Assembly: GCA_002343185.1 (NCBI GenBank)
Contig: DDRT01000012.1
Span: forward strand, 1-38,712
Length of the DNA stretch: 38,712 nucleotides
Source: Deltaproteobacteria bacterium UBA2409
Lineage (GTDB): Bacteria > Bdellovibrionota_C > UBA2361 > DDRT01
Reading direction: 5' to 3'
The stretch's first letter is position 1, and each line of letters starts with the position of its first letter. The notes below the pieces were generated by a model. The model searched no databases. It saw nothing but the letters and a program-made list of their open reading frames with translations, and was not told the DNA's origin. Shown in pieces: positions 15,829-23,916 of the stretch. The translations under genes were made by a program, and so were the position numbers.

Positions 15829-16527
15829 ATGTTATTTAGTACAGTTAGTGACTCTACTCGTTTGCCTTCATCTTTAAAACTTTCTGATCTGGATACCTTA
15901 GAGGTCTTGGGTATTGTATTCAAACGAAGAATTAATGATGGTTTTAATATTCAAGTTTTTACACCGCAAAATGGTGAATCTCTATGCCCCTCGTTCAATC
16001 CTCAAGATCTGGGAATCCTTAATACAATTAAATTTAATATTGCTCCAAACAAATCTCAGTGGAGGGGATTTAAGATAGTATCTCTTCAAGAAGCAATTCA
16101 GAGAAAAATTAAGGGAAGTATTCAATGTGTTAGCGATGAATTATCTCAGCTCATAGCAGATCTCTCTCATCTTTATACAAGAATATTCGATGCTGAAAGG
16201 GTTGAAGTAAACCTATTCTCCACAAAGCCTCAAGGCAGACCTGAAAACTACCCAGGTGAAGGGATTCATTACGATAACCGTAGGAACCGTATCTATGTTG
16301 CTTTTGGACCAGGAATGGAGTGGGTAAAAAAAGAAGAAATTAATCCAGAAGCATTGAAAATCCAGTCTAAGGGCAGAGATCCAGATTCGATGTTCTTAAC
16401 CAAAACCCCGGAATACTATCATGTGAATTCAGGTGAAATTGTTATTTTTGACGGAACAAATGTCCCTCATCGTACGCCGTTTTGTGATCAACAAAGAGCA
16501 GTTTTGATAATAGACAGATCCAGCTAA
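15829..16527 (+). CDS. DUF1826 family protein
   Basis: The 232-residue cytoplasmic protein resembles DUF1826. It has a central IHYDNRRNRIYVAFGPGMEW (His147, Asp149), like the family's WHVD...LRLLCTYRGPGTEW, and a C-terminal GEIVIFDG...VPHRTPF...RAVLIID (His214, Arg215), like GDVALLKG...VHRSP...RLLLTLD. A His-x-Asp...His...Arg arrangement on a beta-rich frame recalls 2-oxoglutarate/Fe(II) oxygenases, but activity is not established for the family. In some Proteobacteria DUF1826 genes sit with zinc-responsive COG0523 genes; none is near here. The gene is flanked by oppositely oriented genes, so it is probably transcribed alone. Confidence 0.65.
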   Translation: MLFSTVSDSTRLPSSLKLSDLDTLEVLGIVFKRRINDGFNIQVFTPQNGESLCPSFNPQDLGILNTIKFNIAPNKSQWRGFKIVSLQEAIQRKIKGSIQCVSDELSQLIADLSHLYTRIFDAERVEVNLFSTKPQGRPENYPGEGIHYDNRRNRIYVAFGPGMEWVKKEEINPEALKIQSKGRDPDSMFLTKTPEYYHVNSGEIVIFDGTNVPHRTPFCDQQRAVLIIDRSS

Positions 16528-16617
16528 GTAATATTTAGTTTATTTTACTAGAGAAGAATCCCCCGCCCCCTCCAGATAGAAGCAGTCGTGGAGTATTTTT
16601 CTTGGCACAGGGTTTAT

Positions 16618-16983
16618 CTACCTATTCCAGTCTAAAACCCCTTTCCGCCATTCGTAGACTAATCCCACGCCGAGGATAAACATAAAGAATGCCATGTGCC
16701 AAAAACCACTCCATCCTAACTCTCTAAGTGTTACTGCCCACGGGTATGTAAATATCACCTCCACATCGAAGAGAATAAAGAGCAAGCAAACAAGATAGAA
16801 CCGAACATTAAATCTACTGTTCTGTACTGAACCAGTTGAAACGGAGCCACACTCAAAAGGAAGATCCTTAGTAGAGGTTTTGTTTTTAGGTCCTAAAAAG
16901 GAAGCTAATAGAAGCATAGTAATTAAAAACCCTGCTCCTGCAATGGTAAGCGCTAAAACACCTGCGTAAGGACTAAGCTCCAC
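16618..16983 (-). CDS. nuoA: NADH-quinone oxidoreductase subunit A (NuoA)
   Basis: This 121-residue inner-membrane protein has the three helices of complex I subunit A, the conserved loop FECGSVSTGS (Glu44, Cys45) and LFDVEVIFTYPWAV (Asp73, Glu75), and ends with the usual VYEWRKGVLDW. NuoA sits at the junction of the membrane and peripheral arms and moves during coupling. nuoA normally heads a nuoA-N operon, but here the gene downstream of it runs in the opposite direction, so it stands alone. The start is GTG; a later in-frame ATG would delete the first helix. The start codons of nuoA and the divergent decarboxylase gene are 49 bases apart. Confidence 0.95.
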   Translation of the reverse strand: MELSPYAGVLALTIAGAGFLITMLLLASFLGPKNKTSTKDLPFECGSVSTGSVQNSRFNVRFYLVCLLFILFDVEVIFTYPWAVTLRELGWSGFWHMAFFMFILGVGLVYEWRKGVLDWNR

Positions 16984-17032
16984 AGCAATTACGATATAAA
17001 AAATATCAAATTTCTGCTACTACTCTATAGTA

Positions 17033-18193
17033 ATGCTCTTCTCCCCTCCCTCGATTGACTCCTGGCTTCCAAAAATAAGAGAGGCCTTGAACAATGCTGC
17101 CCCTGCAATGTTTCTTATAGACCAGGATTTGATTGTAAAACGGTGCAAAGCCTTAAAAGAGCTACTACCAGGAGCCAGGCATTCTTTTGCTATTAAAGCT
17201 CTACCTCTTCCTAAAATTCTAGAACAAATCGTTAATTCAGGGTTTCTCCTTGAAGCAGCATCAAGTGGAGAAATAGCACTAGCAGGAGAGGCTGATATTT
17301 TATTTGACGCTCCTGTAAAAACAAGAGATGACATAGAACTAGCTCTCAAAAAAAACGCAATAATCAGTGCTGACTCTTATTCTGAGCTAGAAATGATCTC
17401 CTCAAAAGCTCTTCTTAGAGTTAATCCAAATGTAGGAAGTGGAGCAATAGCATACACCAGCACTGCAACCGTCGATTCTAAGTTTGGAGTTCCGATCGAT
17501 GACTCAGTAGCCAAGGCGTTTAAGAAATATTCCTTCCTAAAGGGACTTCATTATCATGTTGGCTCTCAAGGAATTGGAGTCCCTTTGCTTATAGAAGCAG
17601 CAAAAAAAGTGAGCGAACTTGCTAAAAGTATTATAGAAGTTAGATACATCAACATTGGAGGTGGACTACCTGTTAGCTATAAACGCAGCGAATCAAAAGA
17701 AGCACACTTAGAATACTTTCCTGTTATCAAAAATATTTTTGGCAAGTATCTAGATAGTGGTAATTTATTTACTGAGCTTGGAAGATATATCGCAGCTCAT
17801 GCTGGAGTGTTGGTTGCTAGAGTAATAAAAGTAAAAGGATCTATCGCATATATCACCGTCGGAGCCGATGGATTTGTAAGAGAAGCTTACAGGCCGAGTG
17901 ATTGGTATCACGACATATTCATTCTTAGTCCTGATGGATCTTTAAAGAATTCAACCCCAACTCCTCAAACAATTGCTGGTCCACTTTGTTTTTCTGGAGA
18001 CCTTCTTTGCACAAATAGAGAGCTTCCAAAGATTGAAGTTGGAGATTTTGTGGTGGTGGCCGATGTTGGTGCTTATACCTTCTCAATGTGGTCAAGGTAT
18101 AACTCAAGACCTATGCCCGGCATTTATGGTGTAGATGGGGCTTTACTCAAAAAACCGGAGACCTCGGAAGATATTCTTCGATTCTGGAGTTGA
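17033..18193 (+). CDS. PLP-dependent decarboxylase of the ornithine/diaminopimelate type (fold III)
   Basis: The 386-residue product is an alanine-racemase-fold decarboxylase. HSFAIKALPLP holds the PLP lysine (Lys55), and HYHVGSQGIG, INIGGGLPV, ELGRYIAAHAG, GPLCFSGD and DVGAYTFSMWSRYNS follow in the order seen in LysA and ornithine/carboxynorspermidine decarboxylases. The usual EPGR is ELGR here. CxSGD with a following D-x-GAY supplies the substrate-contact Cys and Tyr of the partner subunit. It makes either lysine from meso-diaminopimelate or a polyamine; the short CFSGD form and lack of a clear substrate-loop match leave this open. The lys pathway is not nearby. An intact ATG gives a full-length N-terminus. 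Confidence 0.85.
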   Translation: MLFSPPSIDSWLPKIREALNNAAPAMFLIDQDLIVKRCKALKELLPGARHSFAIKALPLPKILEQIVNSGFLLEAASSGEIALAGEADILFDAPVKTRDDIELALKKNAIISADSYSELEMISSKALLRVNPNVGSGAIAYTSTATVDSKFGVPIDDSVAKAFKKYSFLKGLHYHVGSQGIGVPLLIEAAKKVSELAKSIIEVRYINIGGGLPVSYKRSESKEAHLEYFPVIKNIFGKYLDSGNLFTELGRYIAAHAGVLVARVIKVKGSIAYITVGADGFVREAYRPSDWYHDIFILSPDGSLKNSTPTPQTIAGPLCFSGDLLCTNRELPKIEVGDFVVVADVGAYTFSMWSRYNSRPMPGIYGVDGALLKKPETSEDILRFWS

Positions 18194-18211
18194 GCCCCTG
18201 AATGAAAAAAA

Positions 18212-18286
18212 TTTTGAAACACAGAGGTCTCAGAGTTTTCGAGAGAGTAGCTACTCTGTGTAATTCTGCGAACTCAGTGTTAAAAA
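18212..18286. repeat. Dispersed ACACAGAG-type palindromic repeat, copy 1
   Basis: The element contains ACACAGAG (18219-18226) pairing with CTCTGTGT (18254-18261) and a perfect palindrome AGAGTAGCTACTCT (18244-18257). A second, diverged copy lies at the right edge of the window (38623-38712), sharing TTTTGAA, CACAGAG, CTCAGAGTTT and CTACTCTG in order. The rest of the gap up to the kinase gene (18287-18525) shows no gene that I can support; it must hold the kinase promoter. Confidence 0.65.
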
Positions 18287-18525
18287 GTACCTCCCATATA
18301 CTGCCTACACTCCAATTCATGGTTTTCCAAAGATTTAACTTTACTTAGCTAAGTTTGCGATTAAATCAAATATTGTTTATTTTTAGCTAGTTACCCCAAT
18401 CTAGATCGATCTTCTAAGAGATTTTCTTAGTGATTTCAGAGCCTTAGAGGTGAAAAACTCTCATTTCTCTGATACATAGATGTACTTTGAGGGGATAAGT
18501 GGTGGGTGGAACACCCCTGAAATGT

Positions 18526-20049
18526 ATGACTGAGTCCGCGAAGAAGAAAAAAGTTTTTGATGGAAGGTATGAAATCCTCGGCATCGTTGGCCGTGGGAGA
18601 AAGAGTGTCGTCTATCGCGCGAAAAATATCGTAGATGGCGGCCCAGAAGTTGCTCTAAAAGTTTTAATCTCCGATCCGAAGGATGTAACAACAACAAGAG
18701 ACAAGCTTAGAAAAGAAGCACTTGCTATGGTGTCAAGTCATCATAAGTATGTTGTTCGACTTGATGACTTCCACTCTGTTGGAGATCTTTCTTATCTATC
18801 GATGGAGTTTGCCCCAGAATCTGACTTAAGAAAATTCACAGACAAAAAAGGTGGAAAATTAGACGAGGAATTAGCTAAACGATTTCTTACACAAGCAGCA
18901 AAAGCTCTAGATTACATTCACAGTGTTGGAATTATTCATAGAGATATTAAGCCCGACAACATTCTTGTAATGAATGATCAGGAGATCAGAATCGGAGATT
19001 TTGGACTAGCACTACTGCCGGGCGATTCGCAATCACCAGATGAATATCAAAATGCAGTTGGTACAATGGATTACATGGCACCTGAACTTCTTGAAGGCAG
19101 GCCATGTTCTATAAGATCAGATTTATATGCTCTTGGAATCACTTTTATTGAGCTTATTACGGGTAAACAGCCTTTTGCTAATGCCCCTATGAGTAAGCAG
19201 GACGAGATTAGAAAAGAACTTCCGAAAATTACAGGAATTTCAGAATCTCTTAAGGACGTGATTCTAGCTTTGGTTCAGTATGAACCCACAGATAGACCAA
19301 AAAATGCAAAAGAATTGATAGCAGGAATTTCAGATCCATCCACTTTGAAAAAACCTGAAACTCCAAAGGAAGAAGTTGCTACCATTAAAGAGGAAGCTCC
19401 TATTGCCAAAGAAGAGGCAGCTCAAGAGAAAAAAATTGAGCCTACTCCCCCAATCAAACAACCAGTAGAACAGATGGATATAGCCGAAACCCAGGTTATA
19501 CAGCTAATTCCAGAAGTTAAGGAACAAAAAAAATCTTCAAAACCACGCGAGCAGTTAGTTACTCCAGGATTAAGCTTTAGACTTCTATCCAGAATTTTTG
19601 TTGGACTTGCGATGTTTTTACTTGGTCTTAAAGTTTTAAGTGCTTTATTTGTTGTTCAAGAACCTGCTCCTTCAAATGTTGATATAGTTCAATCTGAAAT
19701 CGATCTAAGGACTGCTTCTTCAGATGGAGTAATAGATTTAGCGCGTCTCCCCTCCGGGCGATATCAGGGGGAGTTAACTGGGATTCATCCAGCCCTCGAC
19801 TCAGCCCCAATATATCTCATCTCTGATTTAGAAAATGGAAACCTGATTGTCACTGTCGGGATAGAAGGGTGGAAGCCTAAGGTATTCAACACCATCGGAA
19901 CTGAACTCAAAAGCTTAACTCTTTCAGGTGGTGGAATCTTGATTGAACTCGATAGGCTGATCACGAATGATAGTGTGCGAATTATTGGAGCTACAAGAAA
20001 TAGGTCACTCAATAAAACTGGAACAATTTTCTTTGAGGCTAAGCAATGA
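18526..20049 (+). CDS. Transmembrane Ser/Thr protein kinase (PknB-like)
   Basis: The 507-residue product has an N-terminal Hanks-type kinase: RYEILGIVGRGRKSVVYRAK (a glycine loop with only GxG kept), VALKVL for the ATP lysine, IIHRDIKPDN (catalytic Asp140), GDFGLALL, and MDYMAPELLEG for the APE motif. A Pro/Glu/Lys-rich linker (about 275-345) follows, then one membrane helix near residues 347-371 and about 130 residues outside the membrane without PASTA repeats. It can phosphorylate Ser/Thr on cytoplasmic targets in response to an external signal. I start it at ATG 18526; a GTG at 18499 would add nine residues. Its stop overlaps the next start (ATGA), and that gene overlaps the third the same way, so kinase and two exported proteins form one coupled operon. 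Confidence 0.9.
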   Translation: MTESAKKKKVFDGRYEILGIVGRGRKSVVYRAKNIVDGGPEVALKVLISDPKDVTTTRDKLRKEALAMVSSHHKYVVRLDDFHSVGDLSYLSMEFAPESDLRKFTDKKGGKLDEELAKRFLTQAAKALDYIHSVGIIHRDIKPDNILVMNDQEIRIGDFGLALLPGDSQSPDEYQNAVGTMDYMAPELLEGRPCSIRSDLYALGITFIELITGKQPFANAPMSKQDEIRKELPKITGISESLKDVILALVQYEPTDRPKNAKELIAGISDPSTLKKPETPKEEVATIKEEAPIAKEEAAQEKKIEPTPPIKQPVEQMDIAETQVIQLIPEVKEQKKSSKPREQLVTPGLSFRLLSRIFVGLAMFLLGLKVLSALFVVQEPAPSNVDIVQSEIDLRTASSDGVIDLARLPSGRYQGELTGIHPALDSAPIYLISDLENGNLIVTVGIEGWKPKVFNTIGTELKSLTLSGGGILIELDRLITNDSVRIIGATRNRSLNKTGTIFFEAKQ

Positions 20050-20693
20050 ACTCGTTTAACACTGTCTGGTCTGACTTTCTTGTCCTACGTAGCCTTGGCG
20101 AAGTAGGAAGCCTGACCTTAATCCTGATTTTGCTTTGTCCGCTGGCGCGGACAATAGTGAAGGACTGGTTAAAACCAGTCCAGGCAAATATTTTAGCTGC
20201 CTTGATAATTACGGGATCTGCCTCTGCTCAAAGTCTGAGCCATTCTCCTATATCTGCCTCTGCTCTCCCTGATGCTGGTCGAGGCATGGTGCTAGCAGTA
20301 CAAGTTACAGGGTCAAGAAGTCCAGACCTTGATGTAAGAGCATTAGTTTTTAGAGATGGAATTCCACTCGACGTAAAACTTAGAGCAAAAACATTCGATA
20401 AATCTGACAAAATCGTTTATTCAGCAACTATTCCTGCGCCTAAAACTTCACTAACTTACACATTTGCATTATCAAAAGAATCAGAAGTAATTAAAACAGT
20501 AGAGTACAGAATCATAAGAGACTGTGAAAATGAATTAAAATTAGCCTCTTGGAATGGTGTTCCGGCTGAGCCTTCAAGAGAAGAAGGAATGCTTCCTGTA
20601 TTAGCTCAATCTCGTGCACTAGAACGTGACATAGAGCAATATGAATTTGTACTTAAACAGATCCTTGCATTAAAAGAGGCCTTTACAAAATGA
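20046..20693 (+). CDS. Exported/membrane protein of unknown function coupled to the kinase gene
   Basis: The 215-residue protein is unrecognised. With the ATG that overlaps the kinase stop it has a first hydrophobic segment (VGSLTLILILLCPLA), then KDWLKPVQ, then ILAALIITGSASAQ, which looks like a signal peptide cleaved at SASA-Q. After that comes a beta-rich part (VLAVQVTGSRSPDLDVRALV) and, after an isolated Cys (RDCENELKL), a helical C-terminus likely to form a coiled coil. An alternative GTG at 20157 would leave only the second segment as a simple signal peptide. Three palindromes lie within bases 20084-20181, so the N-terminal codons may be repeat-derived. The next gene starts inside its stop codon. 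Confidence 0.7.
   Translation: MNSFNTVWSDFLVLRSLGEVGSLTLILILLCPLARTIVKDWLKPVQANILAALIITGSASAQSLSHSPISASALPDAGRGMVLAVQVTGSRSPDLDVRALVFRDGIPLDVKLRAKTFDKSDKIVYSATIPAPKTSLTYTFALSKESEVIKTVEYRIIRDCENELKLASWNGVPAEPSREEGMLPVLAQSRALERDIEQYEFVLKQILALKEAFTK
20084..20181. repeat. Cluster of three palindromic repeats inside a coding region
   Basis: In order: CCTAC (20084-20088) pairing with GTAGG (20103-20107) around an inner GCC/GGC stem; TTGTCCGC TGGC GCGGACAA (20135-20154), a perfect 8-base stem; and GGACTGGTTAAAACCAGTCC (20162-20181), a perfect palindrome. The last recurs exactly at 24522-24541, followed by the same AGGCA. The first resembles the core of the composite repeat at 28520-28569. All three are translated if the upstream ATG of the exported-protein gene is used. 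Confidence 0.7.
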
Positions 20694-21256
20694 GATACCT
20701 TATCCTTAGCCTTATGATTGTTTCAGCTTCAGTTGCAGAGACTGTATCAATCCCTTTAAGGGATGGTTACGTTCCTGTTTCAGGATACGGTTTAGTCATT
20801 ACAGATGAAGGAATTAAACTTACCTCCTCTTCCCCAGTAAGCATTGATAGCGCCAACAATGCAGTACTCTCTCTTAATCTTCCTGAAGGCTCCAAAAATT
20901 TTGCTGGTATTATTTCAGACGTAAATCAAAATGTAGTATCATCTCCACTTAAAAGCACAGGTAAAGCAGTGCTTCCCCTTTGTAAGGTGCAGATCGATCA
21001 AAGCAGTGCTGCTGGCAATCAAACTGCCCTACTTCAGTCATTGATTCAGATTAGGGTCGAAAAGCGTGATCTTTTAAAGAAGCGCGTCTTAGAAACCCTA
21101 GACCCTTCTCTTTTGGAAAAACTAAATAAGTTAGAGGAAGCCTTTGGGCTAGCTCCCGATACACCCCTTACTGCTGAACTTGATCCTTACACATTATCAG
21201 AAAGACTATCTCTTTTGGCTGTTGTTCTTGGAAATTTGGAAGAGCAAAGGCAATAA
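20690..21256 (+). CDS. Secreted protein of unknown function, third gene of the kinase operon
   Basis: The 188-residue product begins with a clear signal peptide (MRYLILSLMIVSASVAE). The mature part has a beta-rich domain (VSIPLRDGYVPVSGYGLVIT to GKAVLPLCKVQID) and a helical C-terminus (LIQIRVEKRDLLKKRVLETL and onward) predicted to be coiled coil. No family is recognised. Layout parallels the preceding protein: exported, beta-rich, single Cys, then helices. The two may therefore be distant paralogues or partners in the periplasm. The ATGA overlap with the previous gene indicates translational coupling. Confidence 0.75.
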   Translation: MRYLILSLMIVSASVAETVSIPLRDGYVPVSGYGLVITDEGIKLTSSSPVSIDSANNAVLSLNLPEGSKNFAGIISDVNQNVVSSPLKSTGKAVLPLCKVQIDQSSAAGNQTALLQSLIQIRVEKRDLLKKRVLETLDPSLLEKLNKLEEAFGLAPDTPLTAELDPYTLSERLSLLAVVLGNLEEQRQ

Positions 21257-21272
21257 GATTATACTGAATTCG

Positions 21273-22160
21273 GTGAATCGTTTAGAGCGGCTGAAAAGAT
21301 CATTATCCTCTGTTCATCATTCTTTCACATACTACGAGCGTGGAGAATCGATCTATTCACTTATTGAAAAGAATATCCCAGGTGCACATCATGAAGGGAT
21401 ATATGTGAATGGCAGATCTATAAAGTTTGATTTCTCCCCAATTAGTCCTGTTAAAATAGAGTACTTTGAAAAGAAGGAACCTGAATTTGATATAAATTTA
21501 TCTCCCGATCATATTATATATCAGGATCAATTTATAATTATTATCTATAAACCTAAAGGATTAAGCACACTTCCAACTAGAGAAAAAAAATCTGTAAACC
21601 TAAAGCATAAAATTGAAACTATCTTAGGCCATTCGGTACATCTTCCGAGCAGACTTGATACTTCTACTGAAGGGCTAGTTGTTTTAAGCAAAAATGAAGA
21701 GTCCCATAATGCACTTCAGAATCTATTTGTTGAGCGTAAGATAACTAAGAAATATCTATTTGAAACAGCAAGTCAGATCACTTGGCAAGAAAAAAGTGTC
21801 TTACTTCCAATAGTGAAAGACTCACTTCATCCAATTTTAAGAACAGTTTCAAGATACGGCACCAAGCCTGCTAGAACAGATTTTACAAAACTAGAGATCA
21901 ATAACAGAAATTTCGTTCTCGCCCGACCACTAACCGGAAGAACTCATCAAATACGGGTTCATGCTATGGCAAGTGGCATTCCAATTATTGGAGATAATTT
22001 TTACGAAGGTGAATTCTGTGAAAACGGACTAAGACTTATCTCTTATTCTGTTTCATTTCCACATCCAGTCACTGATGAGCCAGTTACGATATTTGCCCCA
22101 TCAAAGTTTTGGCCAAAATGGGCTACTCTTCCCCTGGAGCAGTTAAAAGAGGAGGGCTAG
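21273..22160 (+). CDS. RluA-family pseudouridine synthase
   Basis: The 295-residue enzyme isomerises uridine to pseudouridine in rRNA or tRNA. It has the RluA/RsuA catalytic motif HLPSRLDTSTEGLVVLSK (Asp129), preceded by DQFIIIIYKPKGLSTLPT and followed by KKYLFE, a GTKPARTDFTKLE stretch and PLTGRTHQIRVH. A full N-terminal S4 domain is not clear; residues about 20-65 (SIYSLIEKNIPGAHHEGIYVNGRSI) may be a reduced one. Target position is unknown. The frame is open upstream into the secreted-protein gene, but GTG 21273, 16 bases after that stop, is the first sensible start. The 3' end overlaps the SmpA-like gene by 38 bases, tail to tail. Confidence 0.88.
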   Translation: MNRLERLKRSLSSVHHSFTYYERGESIYSLIEKNIPGAHHEGIYVNGRSIKFDFSPISPVKIEYFEKKEPEFDINLSPDHIIYQDQFIIIIYKPKGLSTLPTREKKSVNLKHKIETILGHSVHLPSRLDTSTEGLVVLSKNEESHNALQNLFVERKITKKYLFETASQITWQEKSVLLPIVKDSLHPILRTVSRYGTKPARTDFTKLEINNRNFVLARPLTGRTHQIRVHAMASGIPIIGDNFYEGEFCENGLRLISYSVSFPHPVTDEPVTIFAPSKFWPKWATLPLEQLKEEG

Positions 22161-22476
22161 GCGGAGCAGCGCCACCACTTTCAGCTGGAAGTCCCTGCAA
22201 GATCTCCCCTATTAAAACTTTTCCAGAGGGCTTTTGAATTGTTGGCTCTGGTTCGCTAATTACTTGAAGCTCTGGCTTAATATCTTGGACGACCCTTCCT
22301 TCATGAAATAAAACTTCACCCTTATCATAAAGCCATTTTGCTTTCCTTGAAGTTTCCATCTCTATTTTTTCATTCGGTTCGCCAAGCCTGGTTAAAACCT
22401 GCTCTTTTGTCATACCTTCAATAACTTCAAGTCCATTTGGGGCTAATAATAATAAAGAGGCTAAAAACAGAAGCAT
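22123..22476 (-). CDS. Exported SmpA/BamE-like small protein
   Basis: The 117-residue product has a hydrophobic N-terminus (MLLFLASLLLLAP) and a region about 18-65 resembling the SmpA/OmlA (BamE) and DUF2845-type fold: IEGMTKEQVLTRLGEPNEK, then KWLYDKGEVLFHEGRVV. There is no lipobox Cys, so it is not an obvious lipoprotein. The C-terminal half is Pro-rich and looks disordered. BamE itself stabilises the outer-membrane beta-barrel assembly complex; this short form with the GMT...LG.P motif more likely represents the wider superfamily. It is divergent from lpdA. Confidence 0.65.
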   Translation of the reverse strand: MLLFLASLLLLAPNGLEVIEGMTKEQVLTRLGEPNEKIEMETSRKAKWLYDKGEVLFHEGRVVQDIKPELQVISEPEPTIQKPSGKVLIGEILQGLPAESGGAAPPSPPLLTAPGEE

Positions 22477-22524
22477 CTGGTGAATCCTACCAAATCCAGT
22501 CCCATTGTGATATTACCCGAAATT

Positions 22525-23916
22525 ATGGAAGAAAGAGATTTAATCGTACTTGGTTCAGGTCCTGGTGGCTATGTTGCAGCAATTCGAGCGTCGCAGTTAG
22601 GAAGAAAGGTTTCAATTATTGAGAAGGAATCTTTAGGTGGTGTCTGTTTAAACTGGGGCTGTATCCCTTCAAAGGCACTATTAAGATCCGCTCAGCTTTT
22701 TCATGACATGAAAAGAGCTTCTGACTTTGGGTTCTCAGGTGTTGAACCAAAAATTGAGTTTCCGAAAATTATAGATAGATCCAGAGATGTTGCAGGAAAA
22801 CTTTCTGGTGGGGTCTCATACCTTATGAAAAAAAATAAGGTTGAGGTTATTTCTGGAACTGGAAGTATAAGAAAAGGAAAATCAGTTTCAGTTAAAGATT
22901 CAAGTGGGAAGGAATCAAGCTATTCATTTAAGGATATAATTATCGCAACAGGCGCAAGAGCCCGAGCAATTCCAGGGGTAGAAGTTGATGGTGATGTAAT
23001 TCATACATACAGAACCGCTTTAGAATATAAGCGCCAACCTGAAAAATTACTGGTGATTGGGGCAGGTGCAATCGGAATGGAGTTTGCTTACTTTTTTCAC
23101 ACATTAGGGACAAAAGTTACTGTAGTTGAGATGTTTGATCAGATTCTTCCGGTAGAAGATGAGGAGATAGCAAAAACTTTAGAGAAACATTATCAAAAAA
23201 ATGGAATGGAGATAATTACAGGTGCTGCCGTTTCAAATATTGTTAAAAAAGGAAAAAAAGTTACTGCTTCCATTAAGTCTAAAGACAAAGAGATAGAGTG
23301 GGATGGGGATTGCCTGTTAATGGCAGTTGGAGTTTCGCCTAATACTGAAAACATTGGACTTGAGGAAGTTGGAATAACTACAAACAAGGGATTTATAAAA
23401 GTTGACGAGTTTTTAAGAACCAATATACCGAATCACTTTGCAATTGGAGATGTAACTGGCGCTCCAATGCTTGCACACAAGGCAAGCCACGAGGGGTTAG
23501 TAGCTGCCGAAGCTGCATGTGGCAAACTAAACCATCCGATGAAACATGATAATATACCTGGCTGCACTTACTGCCAACCACAGGTTGCCTCTGTTGGAAT
23601 GACTGAAAAAACCTTAAAAGAGAAAGGCATTAAGTATAAAGTCGGGAAAATTCCTTTTTCAGCAATCGGAAAAGCTATAGCGATTGGAGAGCCAGAAGGT
23701 TTCATTAAAGTTCTAATTGATGAAAAAGTTGGAGAGGTTCTAGGAGTTCATATTCTACATGCTGAAGCTACAGAGCTAATAGCCGAAGCTGTAGCAATCA
23801 GAACTCATGAAGGAATTGCTGGAAGTGTGCTTGATACGATTCATCCACATCCAACACTTTCTGAATCAGTAGCAGAGGCAATGGCACTGGCACTTGGAAG
23901 ACCGATTAATTTTTAA
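22525..23916 (+). CDS. lpdA: Dihydrolipoyl dehydrogenase (E3)
   Basis: E3 reoxidises dihydrolipoamide on the E2 swinging arm and passes electrons through FAD to NAD+. The 463-residue enzyme has the FAD motif LIVLGSGPGGYVAAIRA, the redox disulfide GGVCLNWGCIPSKAL (Cys41, Cys46), the NAD motif LLVIGAGAIGMEFAYFF, the second FAD site FAIGDVTGAPMLAHKA and the C-terminal catalytic HPHPTLSE. Length is normal. ATG 22525 (MEERDLIVLGSG) is chosen over a GTG at 22480 that would add 15 non-homologous residues. It opens a run lpdA-lipB-E1-E2-rsmD on one strand, and lipB overlaps its 3' end by 23 bases, so the dehydrogenase parts and lipoylation are probably co-expressed. Confidence 0.96.
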   Translation: MEERDLIVLGSGPGGYVAAIRASQLGRKVSIIEKESLGGVCLNWGCIPSKALLRSAQLFHDMKRASDFGFSGVEPKIEFPKIIDRSRDVAGKLSGGVSYLMKKNKVEVISGTGSIRKGKSVSVKDSSGKESSYSFKDIIIATGARARAIPGVEVDGDVIHTYRTALEYKRQPEKLLVIGAGAIGMEFAYFFHTLGTKVTVVEMFDQILPVEDEEIAKTLEKHYQKNGMEIITGAAVSNIVKKGKKVTASIKSKDKEIEWDGDCLLMAVGVSPNTENIGLEEVGITTNKGFIKVDEFLRTNIPNHFAIGDVTGAPMLAHKASHEGLVAAEAACGKLNHPMKHDNIPGCTYCQPQVASVGMTEKTLKEKGIKYKVGKIPFSAIGKAIAIGEPEGFIKVLIDEKVGEVLGVHILHAEATELIAEAVAIRTHEGIAGSVLDTIHPHPTLSESVAEAMALALGRPINF

